From: Candidatus Borrarchaeum yapensis
GTDB lineage: Archaea; Asgardarchaeota; Sifarchaeia; Borrarchaeales; Borrarchaeaceae
Length of the DNA: 64,000 nucleotides
Direction: 5' to 3'
NCBI GenBank assembly: GCA_016840515.1
Contig: JAEOSF010000001.1
Location: forward strand, 82,447 to 146,446
Below, one piece after another: positions 42,425-51,545 of the stretch (position 1 is the first letter of the stretch; every line of letters begins with the position of its first letter). The notes under the pieces were generated by a model. It was not told the origin of the DNA. It saw only the letters and a list, made by a program, of their open reading frames with translations, and made no database searches. A program made the position numbers and the translations under genes.

Positions 42425-43903
42425 ATGGAAGAGAAATATGACGATTTTTTTAAAAAAGCAGAAGATATTGCAGATGTAATTAAAGACGCAATAAAAAATA
42501 ACGGTCAGACTAAAATTATTTCTCATCTAGACACAGATGGTATTACTGCCGCAGGAATAATCGCAACTGCTTTATATCGTGCTGAGGCAAGTTTTCAAGT
42601 TTCAATCATTCGTCAGCTTGAAGAAGATATTATGGCCACACTTTCTAAAGGGAAAGAGAATGTTGATATTTTCATTTTTACAGATTTAGGATCTGGACAA
42701 CTTGGGCTTGTTCGAAAATATCTTGACATTAAAAAAACCAAAGTTGTTATACTGGATCATCATCCTCCGACTGGTAATGAAAATGGAGTTTTTCAACTCA
42801 ACCCGCATCTTTTTGAAATCAATGGATCATACGATATAAGTGGCGCGGGTGTGAGTTATTTTACAGCCCTTGCAATGGATGCTAAAAACCTCGACTTATC
42901 AGTTTTGGCAGTTATTGGGGCGATTGGAGATCGGCAAGATAAGGGGGAGCAAGGATCATTTACTGGATTAAACACGAGAATCGTTGATGATGCAGTAAAT
43001 GCACAAGTCCTTGAGGTTAAGAAAGATCTTAGGCTATTTGGTAGAATGACACGACCAGTTCATACCGCTTTAGAATATACAACTGATCCTTATATTCCAA
43101 GTATTACTGGAAACCGTGATGCGTGCTTTAAGTTATTAATAGAACTTCAAATTCCACTAAAAAAGGGAGATGAATGGAGATCAATTGTCGATTTGACTAC
43201 TGAGGAACGCACGAAGTTAGTTAGCGCTCTCATCAAAAGAAGTCTACAGCATGGCGTTTCATCAGATGACGCGCAGAGTATTGTCGGGAATGTATATACA
43301 TTAGTTAAAGAAAAAGAGGGCGGGATTTTAAGAGATGCACGAGAATTCGCCTCTTGCCTAAATGCATGTGGTCGAATGGGTTCAGCAGGTGTGGGCGTTG
43401 CGCTATGTATGGGAGACCGTAAAAGAGCCTATAAAGATGCAGAGGACGTACTCACAAAATATCGAACTCGACTTTCTGACCACGTTTCACTCATAAGTGA
43501 TAATACCGATAGAATAGTAGATTTTGAAAATGTACAGATTTTCGATGGAAAAAGACTTGTGGATGATCGAATAATTGGAACAATTATAGGACTTGCTAGA
43601 AGCAGTAACATGCTCTCTTCTGAAAAGATCGTCCTTGGAATAGCACTTCAGGAAGATGAAGGCTTTATTAAAGTTTCAGGACGCTCAACTGAGAAACTAG
43701 TGAGTAAAGGCATAAGCATTGGAAAAGCACTTAGTGACGCTGCACAAGGCATAGAAGGTGTGGAAGCAGGTGGGCACGACATAGCTGCAGGCGCCAGAGT
43801 ACCCTTGGAAAAAGAGCAAGAGTACATAAAATTAGTACGTGAAAACATAGATAAACAATATGAAAAATTAGAGTCTGTCAAAAATGTCCAAGACAACGGA
43901 TAA
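42425..43903 (+). CDS. GAN/RecJ-like single-strand DNA exonuclease (DHH family)
   Basis: The roughly 492-residue protein has KIISHLDTDGITAAGIIATA, IFIFTDLGSGQ, VVILDHHPPTGNENG and AVIGAIGDRQDKGEQ, the DHH catalytic motifs. A C-terminal DHHA1-like part (EFASCLNACGRMGSAGVGVA, KVSGRSTEKLVSKGISIGKA, GVEAGGHDIAAGARVP) follows. This is the archaeal GINS-associated nuclease related to RecJ and Cdc45. I use the ATG at 42425, with GGTGG five bases upstream. Its end overlaps pcc1 by 20 bases. Confidence 0.92.
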   Translation: MEEKYDDFFKKAEDIADVIKDAIKNNGQTKIISHLDTDGITAAGIIATALYRAEASFQVSIIRQLEEDIMATLSKGKENVDIFIFTDLGSGQLGLVRKYLDIKKTKVVILDHHPPTGNENGVFQLNPHLFEINGSYDISGAGVSYFTALAMDAKNLDLSVLAVIGAIGDRQDKGEQGSFTGLNTRIVDDAVNAQVLEVKKDLRLFGRMTRPVHTALEYTTDPYIPSITGNRDACFKLLIELQIPLKKGDEWRSIVDLTTEERTKLVSALIKRSLQHGVSSDDAQSIVGNVYTLVKEKEGGILRDAREFASCLNACGRMGSAGVGVALCMGDRKRAYKDAEDVLTKYRTRLSDHVSLISDNTDRIVDFENVQIFDGKRLVDDRIIGTIIGLARSSNMLSSEKIVLGIALQEDEGFIKVSGRSTEKLVSKGISIGKALSDAAQGIEGVEAGGHDIAAGARVPLEKEQEYIKLVRENIDKQYEKLESVKNVQDNG

Positions 43904-44171
43904 GTTGATTAAACGAATTAAAGCAAAACTAAAGATTAATTACCAATCTCCTAGTTTTGTGGATGAGATGTTACTTTACCTAAAGGAAAAAGGGATGGAA
44001 AGTCATCCAACAGTAAATATTACTTTTGAACAAAACGATGATGATTTCTTAAAGATACATGTCGAAAGTATAGACTCAGTTGAACCTTTTCTCAAAACTC
44101 TTGATTCACTGCTAATTCATATACGCGAGAAAGAAGAAATGCAATCGAAGGAAAAACATCATACAAAATAG
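43884..44171 (+). CDS. pcc1: KEOPS subunit Pcc1-like
   Basis: The 95-residue protein has the small alpha/beta layout of Pcc1: LKINYQSPSFVDEMLLYLKE, TVNITFEQNDDDFLKIHVES and SVEPFLKTLDSLLIHIREKE. Sequence similarity alone is modest; the place between GAN and S3Ae, where Pcc1 is usual in archaea, supports the name. Pcc1 dimerises Kae1 in KEOPS. The tail is lysine-rich. It overlaps the GAN gene, so translation is coupled. Confidence 0.75.
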   Translation: MSKTTDKLIKRIKAKLKINYQSPSFVDEMLLYLKEKGMESHPTVNITFEQNDDDFLKIHVESIDSVEPFLKTLDSLLIHIREKEEMQSKEKHHTK

Positions 44172-44258
44172 AATGAATGAATTCCATTTACATTAAAAAT
44201 ATCTAAAGACAAATGTATTATTATTATACATTATCAAAACAAAGAATGGTGATTTAAA

Positions 44259-44609
44259 ATGTCAGTGAAAATTCTCAATTTCAATGAGGCTGAGGTAAAA
44301 AAGATCTTGGGTGGATCCATTAGAATATTTTTCACAAAGGATACTGTAGGAAGTAAAACGTGTATGTTTGTCATGGGGGATTTTGAACCGGGCGAAGGAT
44401 TAGATCCCCATGTCCATGATGAACCTCCTCAAGATGAGGTTTATTACTGCGTGAGTGGTACGGGAACTGTCTGGTATGGCGATGACGAAAAAGAGACACT
44501 AGTTGGTCCTGGTGATGCATTATGGATACCTAAAGGGACAAAACACTATATTCGAAATACAGGCAAAGAAAAGCTAATTATGGCGTTCTTCTTAGCACCA
44601 GGAAGATAA
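44259..44609 (+). CDS. cupin-domain protein
   Basis: The 116-residue protein is one cupin barrel: motif 1 PGEGLDPHVHDEPPQDEVYY (His, His, Glu) and motif 2 GDALWIPKGTKHYIRNTG (final His) give a complete metal site. The reaction is unknown; small cupins include isomerases, dioxygenases and sensors. The ATG has TGGTGAT upstream. It stands between pcc1 and S3Ae with its own promoter space. Confidence 0.85.
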   Translation: MSVKILNFNEAEVKKILGGSIRIFFTKDTVGSKTCMFVMGDFEPGEGLDPHVHDEPPQDEVYYCVSGTGTVWYGDDEKETLVGPGDALWIPKGTKHYIRNTGKEKLIMAFFLAPGR

Positions 44610-44834
44610 TTCACCTATAATATTAATTTCTAAGTTTAGGGAGTTTGTCTGAGACTCACCAAAGTTATCTAATAAATACTCCATCATTTTTTATATCTGC
44701 AGAGAAACAAAACTTTTAAATTCTTTTTACATTCGATATCTTACATCATTAAGATCATTTATGGAATAAATGACGATTATTTCAAAAATTTTTGAGATTT
44801 CATCGTCCTTTGAAATGTTTGTGGAGGATAGAAG

Positions 44835-45464
44835 TTGTCTAAGCGACGTAGACGGACTGTAGACAAATGGAAGAGTAAAGAGTGGTATAGTATTCAAACA
44901 CCAAGTTATTTTGGTAACCTAGACATAGGTGAAACTATTGCGGGTGATCCAGAAAGAATCGTGGGTAGAAGGGTCGAAACCACATTGTACGACATTACTA
45001 ATGATTTTAATCAAATTCATGTGAAGTTGCTTTTTCAAATTAATGAAGTAAAAAACAAAATTGCATACACAGAATATCAGGGTCACGTTTTCACACGAGA
45101 TTATCTACGTTCCCTCATCAGAAGAGGTAGTTCCAGAATTGATGGTATTTTTAATGTGACGACAAAAGATGGCTATACTCTACGACTCACAGCAATTGTT
45201 CTTACTCTATCACGTGCTAAAACAACACAACAACACATAATTCGGAAAATCATGGAAGATATTATCCAAAAGAAAGCAGAAGAACTTACATTTCAACAAT
45301 TTGTACAGCAAGTTGTTTTGGGAAAGGTTGGCAGCGAGATCTATAATGCAGCGAAGAAAATTACGGCTTTGAGAAAATGTGAAATCATGAAATCAAAAGT
45401 GACACGGGTACCTGATGTGATTCCCGAAGCTGAGCCTGAGCCTGTATCTGAAGCAGCAGCATAA
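44835..45464 (+). CDS. rps3ae: 30S ribosomal protein S3Ae
   Basis: The 209-residue protein begins at a TTG with GGAGGAT and reads KRRRRTVDKWKSKEWYSIQT, LYDITNDFNQIHVKLLFQIN, GHVFTRDYLRSLIRRGSSRI and DVIPEAEPEPVSEAAA. These match archaeal S3Ae (eukaryal S1A). The tail is acidic. It closes the S15-GAN-Pcc1 cluster. Confidence 0.96.
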   Translation: MSKRRRRTVDKWKSKEWYSIQTPSYFGNLDIGETIAGDPERIVGRRVETTLYDITNDFNQIHVKLLFQINEVKNKIAYTEYQGHVFTRDYLRSLIRRGSSRIDGIFNVTTKDGYTLRLTAIVLTLSRAKTTQQHIIRKIMEDIIQKKAEELTFQQFVQQVVLGKVGSEIYNAAKKITALRKCEIMKSKVTRVPDVIPEAEPEPVSEAAA

Positions 45465-45493
45465 ATATATTTTTAAAAGTCTGATTCAAACAT

Positions 45494-45880
45494 TTACTGA
45501 CTTCTCATCTGCTCATACCAACCAGGTGGCTTTTTGGATCCGAAACTGCGCACACCATGCTCTAATAGTTGAGCCATGAGACGATCTGCATACTGAGAAG
45601 AAAGTTCACCCTTTTCTTTCAAAAATTCAATTATTTCTTTTGCCTGCGCTTCATTGTCGCAACGTCTCAGATAATCAATGACATCGGGCATATATCCTGT
45701 AAGATTATGTCCTGATACAGCTGCAGCCTCCCCAGTTTTTGTATCAGAGCGATAACTACTTATGCGAACTTTTGAATTTTCTAATTGAAGTTCTTGATAA
45801 ATAGATGGATATTTCTTTTTGACCTCTTTGTATTCCACAGGAATCCCACAAGCATTTGATTTGTCGTCAGAACAGTTCAT
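45494..45880 (-). CDS. DUF2095-like archaeal protein
   Basis: The 128-residue protein is soluble. It contains VKKKYPSIYQELQLENSKVR, GYMPDVIDYLRRCDNEAQAK and MAQLLEHGVRSFGSKKPPGW, with a final WYEQMRSQ. I associate this with the uncharacterised archaeal family DUF2095 from memory, so the name is tentative. It is convergent with S3Ae. Confidence 0.6.
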   Translation of the reverse strand: MNCSDDKSNACGIPVEYKEVKKKYPSIYQELQLENSKVRISSYRSDTKTGEAAAVSGHNLTGYMPDVIDYLRRCDNEAQAKEIIEFLKEKGELSSQYADRLMAQLLEHGVRSFGSKKPPGWYEQMRSQ

Positions 45881-45969
45881 ATGTTAATATCCCTATATAT
45901 ACTTCACTATCTCAAGTGAGATTGCATGTTATCCATAAATTGTGCTTATAATTAATTGAGAAGAGATAG

Positions 45970-47562
45970 TTAGTTTCCTTTTTCCACAAGCATTCGTTCT
46001 TTAATTAATGACTCTCTACGAAAATTAAGCAGAACATGATCCCAAGGCATCTCATCATATAAAGAAAAACGATTTGAATATTCCTCTAATTTAATATTTG
46101 CTTCAGATAAGGCATTTCTCCAACTACCAAGTGTAATATGGCGCTCTGCTACAGTTTTTATTACTTCACTCAAGTTCCGATCTCCGCGCGAAAGAAGGGA
46201 TTGTATTTTACCCCATCTAAAATCAAGAAATTTTAAATCAATCTTTTGAGCAAACTTTCGGAAAGCCGATTCAAGAAACCGTTTCTTTTCCCTAAGAATC
46301 TCAATTGGAGGTTGTGAATCCCATTGAAAAGGTGTATGTGCCTTAGGAACAAACGGATTTATGCTTAAAGATAAACCTCTTTTAAATTTCAATTGTGAGA
46401 TTTCTTTTACCTGATCAATTATTCCTTTCAAATCAGATTCTTCTTCATTTGGTAAACCTATTAAGTAGTAAAGTTTCAGATGATAAATCCCAGATTCAGC
46501 TGCAATTTCAGCAGCCCTAACGATATCATCATTTGTCATTTGCTTTTTTATGCAAGATCTAAGTTTATTAGTGCCTGTTTCAGGAGCGAGAGCAATTGTT
46601 TGTTGCCCACTAGCAGTAATTGCCTCAATAAGTGATGAAGTCACACGATCAGCACGTAAAGATGAAAGAGATAAATTTAAACCTGAGTTAACGATATACC
46701 AGCAAAGGTCTTCAAGTCTTTTATAATCAGATATCGCAGCACCAATCAGTGATACTTTTTCAACGCCAGTTAATTTGGTCCCTCTATCAACTATTTTCTC
46801 CAAAACAGAAAGAGATCTCTCTCTATAAGGCCTGTTTGTGTATCCAATCAGGCAAAAACGACAACCATGACCACATCCTCTTGCAATTTCCATGAGAAAT
46901 GTTTTTCCAAATGCCGGAGAGACTTTATCTTTACGCTCAACCAACGGGACAATTTGCTGCAAAGGATGAAAGATATTATCCATTTCATTTACCCAGACAC
47001 TCATGATAGTATCTTGGGTTAATGATGGTAGATATACACCAGATGTATCTATTAATTCATTAAGACGACTTCTGGGATTCTTAAGCTTTAAACAGTGGTT
47101 AACGATCTTATCAAGTACTGGTTCAATATCACCAACCACTAGCAAATCGAAAAAATCAGCGATAGGTTCGGGATTGGCAGAAATGCACGGTCCACCACCA
47201 ATGACAAGAGGATATTCTTTACCATCTCGTTCTCTGGCATAGGGAGGAATGAAAGAATCAAGAAGCATTTTAACGATATGTGGGTAATCAGTTTCAAACT
47301 GTACCGAAAATCCAATAAGATCAAAGTTTTTAAGAGGTTGGCTCGACTCTATTGAAGTTGGTTGTGCTTTTGTGTAAGGTAAAAAGACACGCTCACAAAC
47401 TACATTATCTCTGGAATTAAAAAGATGTTGGATTAGATGGATCGCAAAAGAACTCATTCCTATATGATATTTATTAGGATAGCATAGTGCAACTCTAAGA
47501 TCCATTTTTCGCCAATTTTTTCTCACCAAATTGCGCTCTTTGATTAGTTTCATCGTTTTCAT
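45970..47562 (-). CDS. B12-binding-type radical SAM protein
   Basis: The 530-residue protein has an N-terminal part similar to cobalamin-binding domains (LRVALCYPNKYHIGMSSFAI, IGFSVQFETDYPHIVKMLLD, VIGGGPCISANPEPIADFFD) and a radical SAM core with MEIARGCGHGCRFCLIGYTN, the CxxxCxxC cluster site, then EKVSLIGAAISDYKRLEDLC and TIALAPETGTNKLR. The B12-ligating DxHxxG motif is not visible, so cobalamin binding is uncertain. The reaction is unknown. It starts at ATG-AAA-ACG and is a single gene. Confidence 0.85.
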   Translation of the reverse strand: MKTMKLIKERNLVRKNWRKMDLRVALCYPNKYHIGMSSFAIHLIQHLFNSRDNVVCERVFLPYTKAQPTSIESSQPLKNFDLIGFSVQFETDYPHIVKMLLDSFIPPYARERDGKEYPLVIGGGPCISANPEPIADFFDLLVVGDIEPVLDKIVNHCLKLKNPRSRLNELIDTSGVYLPSLTQDTIMSVWVNEMDNIFHPLQQIVPLVERKDKVSPAFGKTFLMEIARGCGHGCRFCLIGYTNRPYRERSLSVLEKIVDRGTKLTGVEKVSLIGAAISDYKRLEDLCWYIVNSGLNLSLSSLRADRVTSSLIEAITASGQQTIALAPETGTNKLRSCIKKQMTNDDIVRAAEIAAESGIYHLKLYYLIGLPNEEESDLKGIIDQVKEISQLKFKRGLSLSINPFVPKAHTPFQWDSQPPIEILREKKRFLESAFRKFAQKIDLKFLDFRWGKIQSLLSRGDRNLSEVIKTVAERHITLGSWRNALSEANIKLEEYSNRFSLYDEMPWDHVLLNFRRESLIKERMLVEKGN

Positions 47563-47701
47563 TCAAAAACCCTGCTTTCAATACATGCTATCCTTAATTC
47601 AAGATTAATTTTATCGTACCAAGTACCTCCATATAGTCCAAATGATACCACTATTAATATTCATGTTAAGGCAAGAATCAAATTCTAAAAGAGGGATTGT
47701 C

Positions 47702-48310
47702 ATGGAATTTGATCCTCGAGCTATCACAATCCGATTAAATGCCATAGGAAACGCCATGGATGAATTAAACAACAATGTAAATAATGAAAGGAATAAAAAC
47801 CTAGATAAAACAATGCAAAACTGTGATATTTTGCTCCATTTAATAGATATCTTTTGGGAATATTATTCCTCGAACGCGAGGTTTTTTCCTGAAGAGGTAT
47901 ACAAACAATTTCAAGGATCTCTTGTGGAATTGCTCGTAGAGATTTATGTGGGTCTCTCAGCGTTTCAGAGTGCAGTACTATCTCCTGCTATTGCAATTTC
48001 ATTGATAAAAAAATATAAAGAGTCTTTCCAAATCACACAAGAGCAATTACGTCTTTGTAACGACTTGATTTCTGCTACAGAAAACGATTATCATCATAAA
48101 CTTGATCCTAGATTAAGAGAAGACCGAATTACTGCCTTACTTGAAGACTTTAGCTCAAATGTAGGTGATTGCCCCTATTATACCCCTGAAACAAAGTCAA
48201 AATGTTTACTTGAACCAAGAGTTATTAAAGTCATCGATTGCGAAGGAAAATGCTTTGTTAATGGTCTTTGTTGTCAAATGATAAGTCAAGTTAGCGAAAT
48301 AAGGAGTTAA
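47702..48310 (+). CDS. hypothetical protein with C-terminal cysteine cluster
   Basis: The 202-residue protein is helical over its first 150 residues (IGNAMDELNNNVNNERNKNL, EEVYKQFQGSLVELLVEIYV) and ends with CPYYTPETKSKC, CEGKCFVNGLCC, six cysteines that may bind a metal. The ATG at 47702 with GAGGGA upstream is preferred to that at 47642. Not recognised. It is convergent with the GlmU-like gene. Confidence 0.6.
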   Translation: MEFDPRAITIRLNAIGNAMDELNNNVNNERNKNLDKTMQNCDILLHLIDIFWEYYSSNARFFPEEVYKQFQGSLVELLVEIYVGLSAFQSAVLSPAIAISLIKKYKESFQITQEQLRLCNDLISATENDYHHKLDPRLREDRITALLEDFSSNVGDCPYYTPETKSKCLLEPRVIKVIDCEGKCFVNGLCCQMISQVSEIRS

Positions 48311-48320
48311 TTTTCAAATA

Positions 48321-49601
48321 CTAACGCCACTCCGCCGTTTCTAAATCTTGACGAATTTGAAGGAAGGAATTTGCAGAAACATCTCGCGAGACTACTATCT
48401 CAGATCCAATCGCTGAACTGGGACCAATTTTCACTCCAGGCATAAAACTAACATTAATTCCAGTCTTTACGTTATCGCCCATGAAAATACCCAACTTCCT
48501 TCGTCCGCTGTCGACCCGCCTCCCCTTAATTGTAACCTTAATCGTTTTGTTATCTAACCTTAAATTTGCTACTTTTGTTCCTGCACCAAAATTGCAGTTC
48601 TCGCCGATTATTGAATCTCCAACATAAGAAAGATGTCCAATACGAGTGTGATCGAGTATTATGCTGCTTTTGATTTCTACTGCATTGCCTATTCTTACAT
48701 CATTTCCAACATAAGTATAAGGTCTGATGTAATTATTAGGGCCTATTTCAGAATCCATGCCAATAAGTGCGGGGCCTTGTATGTATGCTCCTGCACGAAT
48801 TATTGAATTCTTACCAACACCAACAGGGCCTTTTAAATTAGCTCCTTCCTCAACTTCACCTTCAATGATTAATTTTGAATCTTTTAATATCAACTCATTT
48901 GTTCTAAGAAGGTCCCAGGGTAATCCACAATCAATCCACCACTGAGAAAGGGTATGTCCATAGAAAGAGAACCCATTATCAATCAATTTTTGAATCGAAT
49001 CTGTGAGCTCATATTCGTCTCGAGAAGATACTGGGGTCTCTTTAACTGCATCGAAGACTTGAGGAGGAAGGATATAGATGCCAGCATTAGCAAGATTACT
49101 TGGGGCATTTTCCGTAGCGGGCTTTTCTACAATCCTCTTGATGCGACCAGCGGTATCCATATCTACAATCCCATAATTTGAAGGATCTGTAACCTGTGTT
49201 AAAGAAAAGATTGGTGTGCTTTCCCGATCATATGCATTGAGTATCTCTTCAAAATTCTTTTCGCTTGTGATTATATCGCCGTTTATCAGCATGAACGTTT
49301 CATCTATGAATTCTTCCACAAATTTTAAGGCGTGTGCTGTGCCTTTTTGCTCTTTTTGTTCAATAAGCGTGATTTTCAAGCCTTGAAATGATTGTGCAGA
49401 TATTTTTTCAACATAATTCTGCATCTGAGTTTTCATATATCCGATCACAACGATGATTTCCGTTATTCCACAATTTTTAAGCGCTGTGATGGTATGCTCA
49501 ATGAGTGGTTTTCCACCTACTGGAATAAGCGGTTTTGGTCTGGAGAGAGTAAATGGATCCATGCGCGTACCCTTTCCAGCTGCAATTATAACTACCTTCA
49601 T
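48321..49601 (-). CDS. bifunctional sugar-1-phosphate nucleotidylyltransferase/acetyltransferase (GlmU-like)
   Basis: The 426-residue protein has the nucleotidylyltransferase signature IIAAGKGTRMDPFTLSRPKP and LINGDIITSE, DMDTAGRIKRIVEKP and ELTDSIQKLIDNGFSFYGHT. From about residue 255 it has a left-handed beta-helix of hexapeptide repeats (VGKNSIIRAGAYIQGPALIG, GNAVEIKSSIILDHTRIGHL, NFGAGTKVANLR), as in archaeal GlmU-type acetyltransferases. It probably makes UDP-GlcNAc or a related UDP-sugar, downstream of a phosphohexomutase such as that at 17961 and upstream of the transferase at 51543 (inference). Confidence 0.92.
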   Translation of the reverse strand: MKVVIIAAGKGTRMDPFTLSRPKPLIPVGGKPLIEHTITALKNCGITEIIVVIGYMKTQMQNYVEKISAQSFQGLKITLIEQKEQKGTAHALKFVEEFIDETFMLINGDIITSEKNFEEILNAYDRESTPIFSLTQVTDPSNYGIVDMDTAGRIKRIVEKPATENAPSNLANAGIYILPPQVFDAVKETPVSSRDEYELTDSIQKLIDNGFSFYGHTLSQWWIDCGLPWDLLRTNELILKDSKLIIEGEVEEGANLKGPVGVGKNSIIRAGAYIQGPALIGMDSEIGPNNYIRPYTYVGNDVRIGNAVEIKSSIILDHTRIGHLSYVGDSIIGENCNFGAGTKVANLRLDNKTIKVTIKGRRVDSGRRKLGIFMGDNVKTGINVSFMPGVKIGPSSAIGSEIVVSRDVSANSFLQIRQDLETAEWR

Positions 49602-49885
49602 AAAAATCCCTCAATAAAGGCATTTTCCTCTCTTCTGAGGTCTCTGGCAATAACTAAGCAAAGCAAATAAGTTAATCATCTAATCTATGTTAAACAATTC
49701 TATTTTATTTTTTTTCTCTATCAAGAAGTTTCCTAATAAAGAAAAGAAAACTGATTGCGTCAATAGATATGATTAAATAGAAAACTATGGAAAATTTTAA
49801 AAAGGGCGTTTTTGTGCCGCGTTCTTATAACAATGGAACAAAATCTAACGAATTCTTGGTTTGCGTTTAGAATGAGTTGATAAAA

Positions 49886-50641
49886 ATGAATTATGTGATA
49901 GGATCCTCTGGCAAGGGTGGGACAGGAAAATCGAGTTTTATGGTTTTAAGCTTGAAAGTATTACTTGATTTAGGGAAAACGCACATTTTAATGGTTGATG
50001 CTGATCCTGACTCAAATATACCAGATTTGCTGGACACACCAGTTCAAAAAACAGTAGGCGACGTTTGTTGCGATTTAATGAACCGTATGTCCCAGTTGCC
50101 TCCCGACTTTAATAAAAAGTCCCACATAGAATCACAATTGTTTGAGGTCTTGTATGAAGGTGAGGCTTTTGATTTGTTAGTTATGGGGGCATTAGAGCGA
50201 GAAGGATGTTTCTGTTATATCAATACTGCACTTACGAGTATTCTTGATAATTATATTGGAAACTATGAATATACACTCATGGATATGCCTGCAGGTTTAG
50301 AACATATTGCACGAAGAACTGATCGCAATATTGACCATTTATACGTAATAACTGACGCTTCAAAGATGGGACTCCTAACAGCACTTAGAATTAAAGAACT
50401 CTCACAGAAATTGAAGATAGAATTTCGGGAGGTTTACCTGGTAGCGAATCGAGTTACAGAGTCAGCACTAGAGTATATTCAACAATATGCTGAAAAAAAT
50501 GGTTTGAATCTTGTGGGACATATTCCTACCGATTCACTTGTTCAAGAATACAATCTTGTCGGAAAATCCCTCCTAGAACTTCCTAACGATTCTACTGCAT
50601 ACCTAGCTGTACGGGAAATACTTACTAAAACCATCTTATAG
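49886..50641 (+). CDS. CooC-like MinD/ParA-family ATPase
   Basis: The 251-residue protein has the deviant Walker A YVIGSSGKGGTGKSSF, ILMVDADPDSNIPDLL, and GALEREGCFCYINTAL, which carries the CxC signature of CooC, the nickel-insertion ATPase of carbon monoxide dehydrogenase. YTLMDMPAGLEHIARR is Walker B. No CODH or acetyl-CoA synthase gene lies in the window. The ATG at 49886 is preferred to a TTG at 49877. Confidence 0.85.
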   Translation: MNYVIGSSGKGGTGKSSFMVLSLKVLLDLGKTHILMVDADPDSNIPDLLDTPVQKTVGDVCCDLMNRMSQLPPDFNKKSHIESQLFEVLYEGEAFDLLVMGALEREGCFCYINTALTSILDNYIGNYEYTLMDMPAGLEHIARRTDRNIDHLYVITDASKMGLLTALRIKELSQKLKIEFREVYLVANRVTESALEYIQQYAEKNGLNLVGHIPTDSLVQEYNLVGKSLLELPNDSTAYLAVREILTKTIL

Positions 50642-50685
50642 ATCCCATAGAAAAGTGGCAATTAAAATGGAAGTGAAGTGAAGGA

Positions 50686-51498
50686 TCATCTTTTCCTGTG
50701 ATCCCAGTTTTTTTGTTTTGTGAAGTATCTTGAAAACATTGTGAAACATACGCTTGGTAAATTCTTTTCTAAATTATTTAACGTAATGTAACGTAAGATA
50801 TGATTAATTGTAAATACTCCTGCCAATTCAGCATGGACGCTACTAATCCTTTTCGCGAGATTATTGCCAGAGAATGCAATATCTAATCCTTTTCTTGTAT
50901 CCCAAGTAATCTCAGTAAATATTTTAGGAAAAATCTCTTGGATAATCATCCATCCATCAAGCGTTTTCTGTACCCTGGCGCCTAGAAAAGCAGATAATTT
51001 TTCTTTATCTTCGTCCTTTAAGAATTTAAAGGCCTCCCTTCTTTGCATTAAGACTTTTTCCAACATTTTGGATTTCTTATCATAATTCTTGTCGAATGGT
51101 TCTTCCTTTTTAATCATTCTCTCAATAAAAGCCAACAAAATATCGACAAATGCAACGAGGTCTTCGCCAGGAACTAAATGAACTCGCTCTCCTGAAAAGT
51201 AGTAGTTCAACTCTGCCTCCATCTCGTCACCAAATTCATCACCGAAGAAAGAATAAGAAATATGAATATTTACCAGAGGGAATACTTCAAAAGTAATTGT
51301 CCAATCTTCACCGAAACCGATGTTGTCCATTTTTCCTCCGATATCCTTGACTACACAATCCCTCAACTGATCAATTGCTAACTCCTTAAATAAAGGATAT
51401 TTTACTTTGCTAAAATCTTGTAATTCTTTTTCATGAGGCCCTCGGATACCAATACCATCTATTTGCCCTATTTTCCATAATTTTCTTTGTTCTCCCAT
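50686..51498 (-). CDS. DUF3786-like protein
   Basis: The 270-residue protein contains WTITFEVFPLVNIHISYSFF, FGDEMEAELNYYFSGERVHL and VPGEDLVAFVDILLAFIERM, which recall DUF3786, a family found with Fe-S and corrinoid proteins of anaerobes (from memory, tentative). The C-terminal 120 residues are a second domain I cannot place. It starts at ATG with GGTGG upstream, and palindromic element copy 7 lies just before it. It faces the CooC-like gene. Confidence 0.55.
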   Translation of the reverse strand: MGEQRKLWKIGQIDGIGIRGPHEKELQDFSKVKYPLFKELAIDQLRDCVVKDIGGKMDNIGFGEDWTITFEVFPLVNIHISYSFFGDEFGDEMEAELNYYFSGERVHLVPGEDLVAFVDILLAFIERMIKKEEPFDKNYDKKSKMLEKVLMQRREAFKFLKDEDKEKLSAFLGARVQKTLDGWMIIQEIFPKIFTEITWDTRKGLDIAFSGNNLAKRISSVHAELAGVFTINHILRYITLNNLEKNLPSVCFTMFSRYFTKQKNWDHRKR

Positions 51499-51510
51499 TT
51501 TTTAACCACC

Positions 51511-51545
51511 GTAAGAAGCCCCATCCAAAAGGGTGGGGTAGTTCA
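51511..51545 (+). repeat. palindromic element, copy 7
   Basis: GTAAGAAGCCCCATCCAAAA is followed by GGGTGGGGTAGTTCA. The hairpin is CCCCATCC/GGGTGGGG. The last TCA provides the TGA stop codon of the transferase gene at 51543 on the minus strand, and the element lies 13 bases before the start of the DUF3786-like gene, so it was inserted exactly between two genes. Confidence 0.75.
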
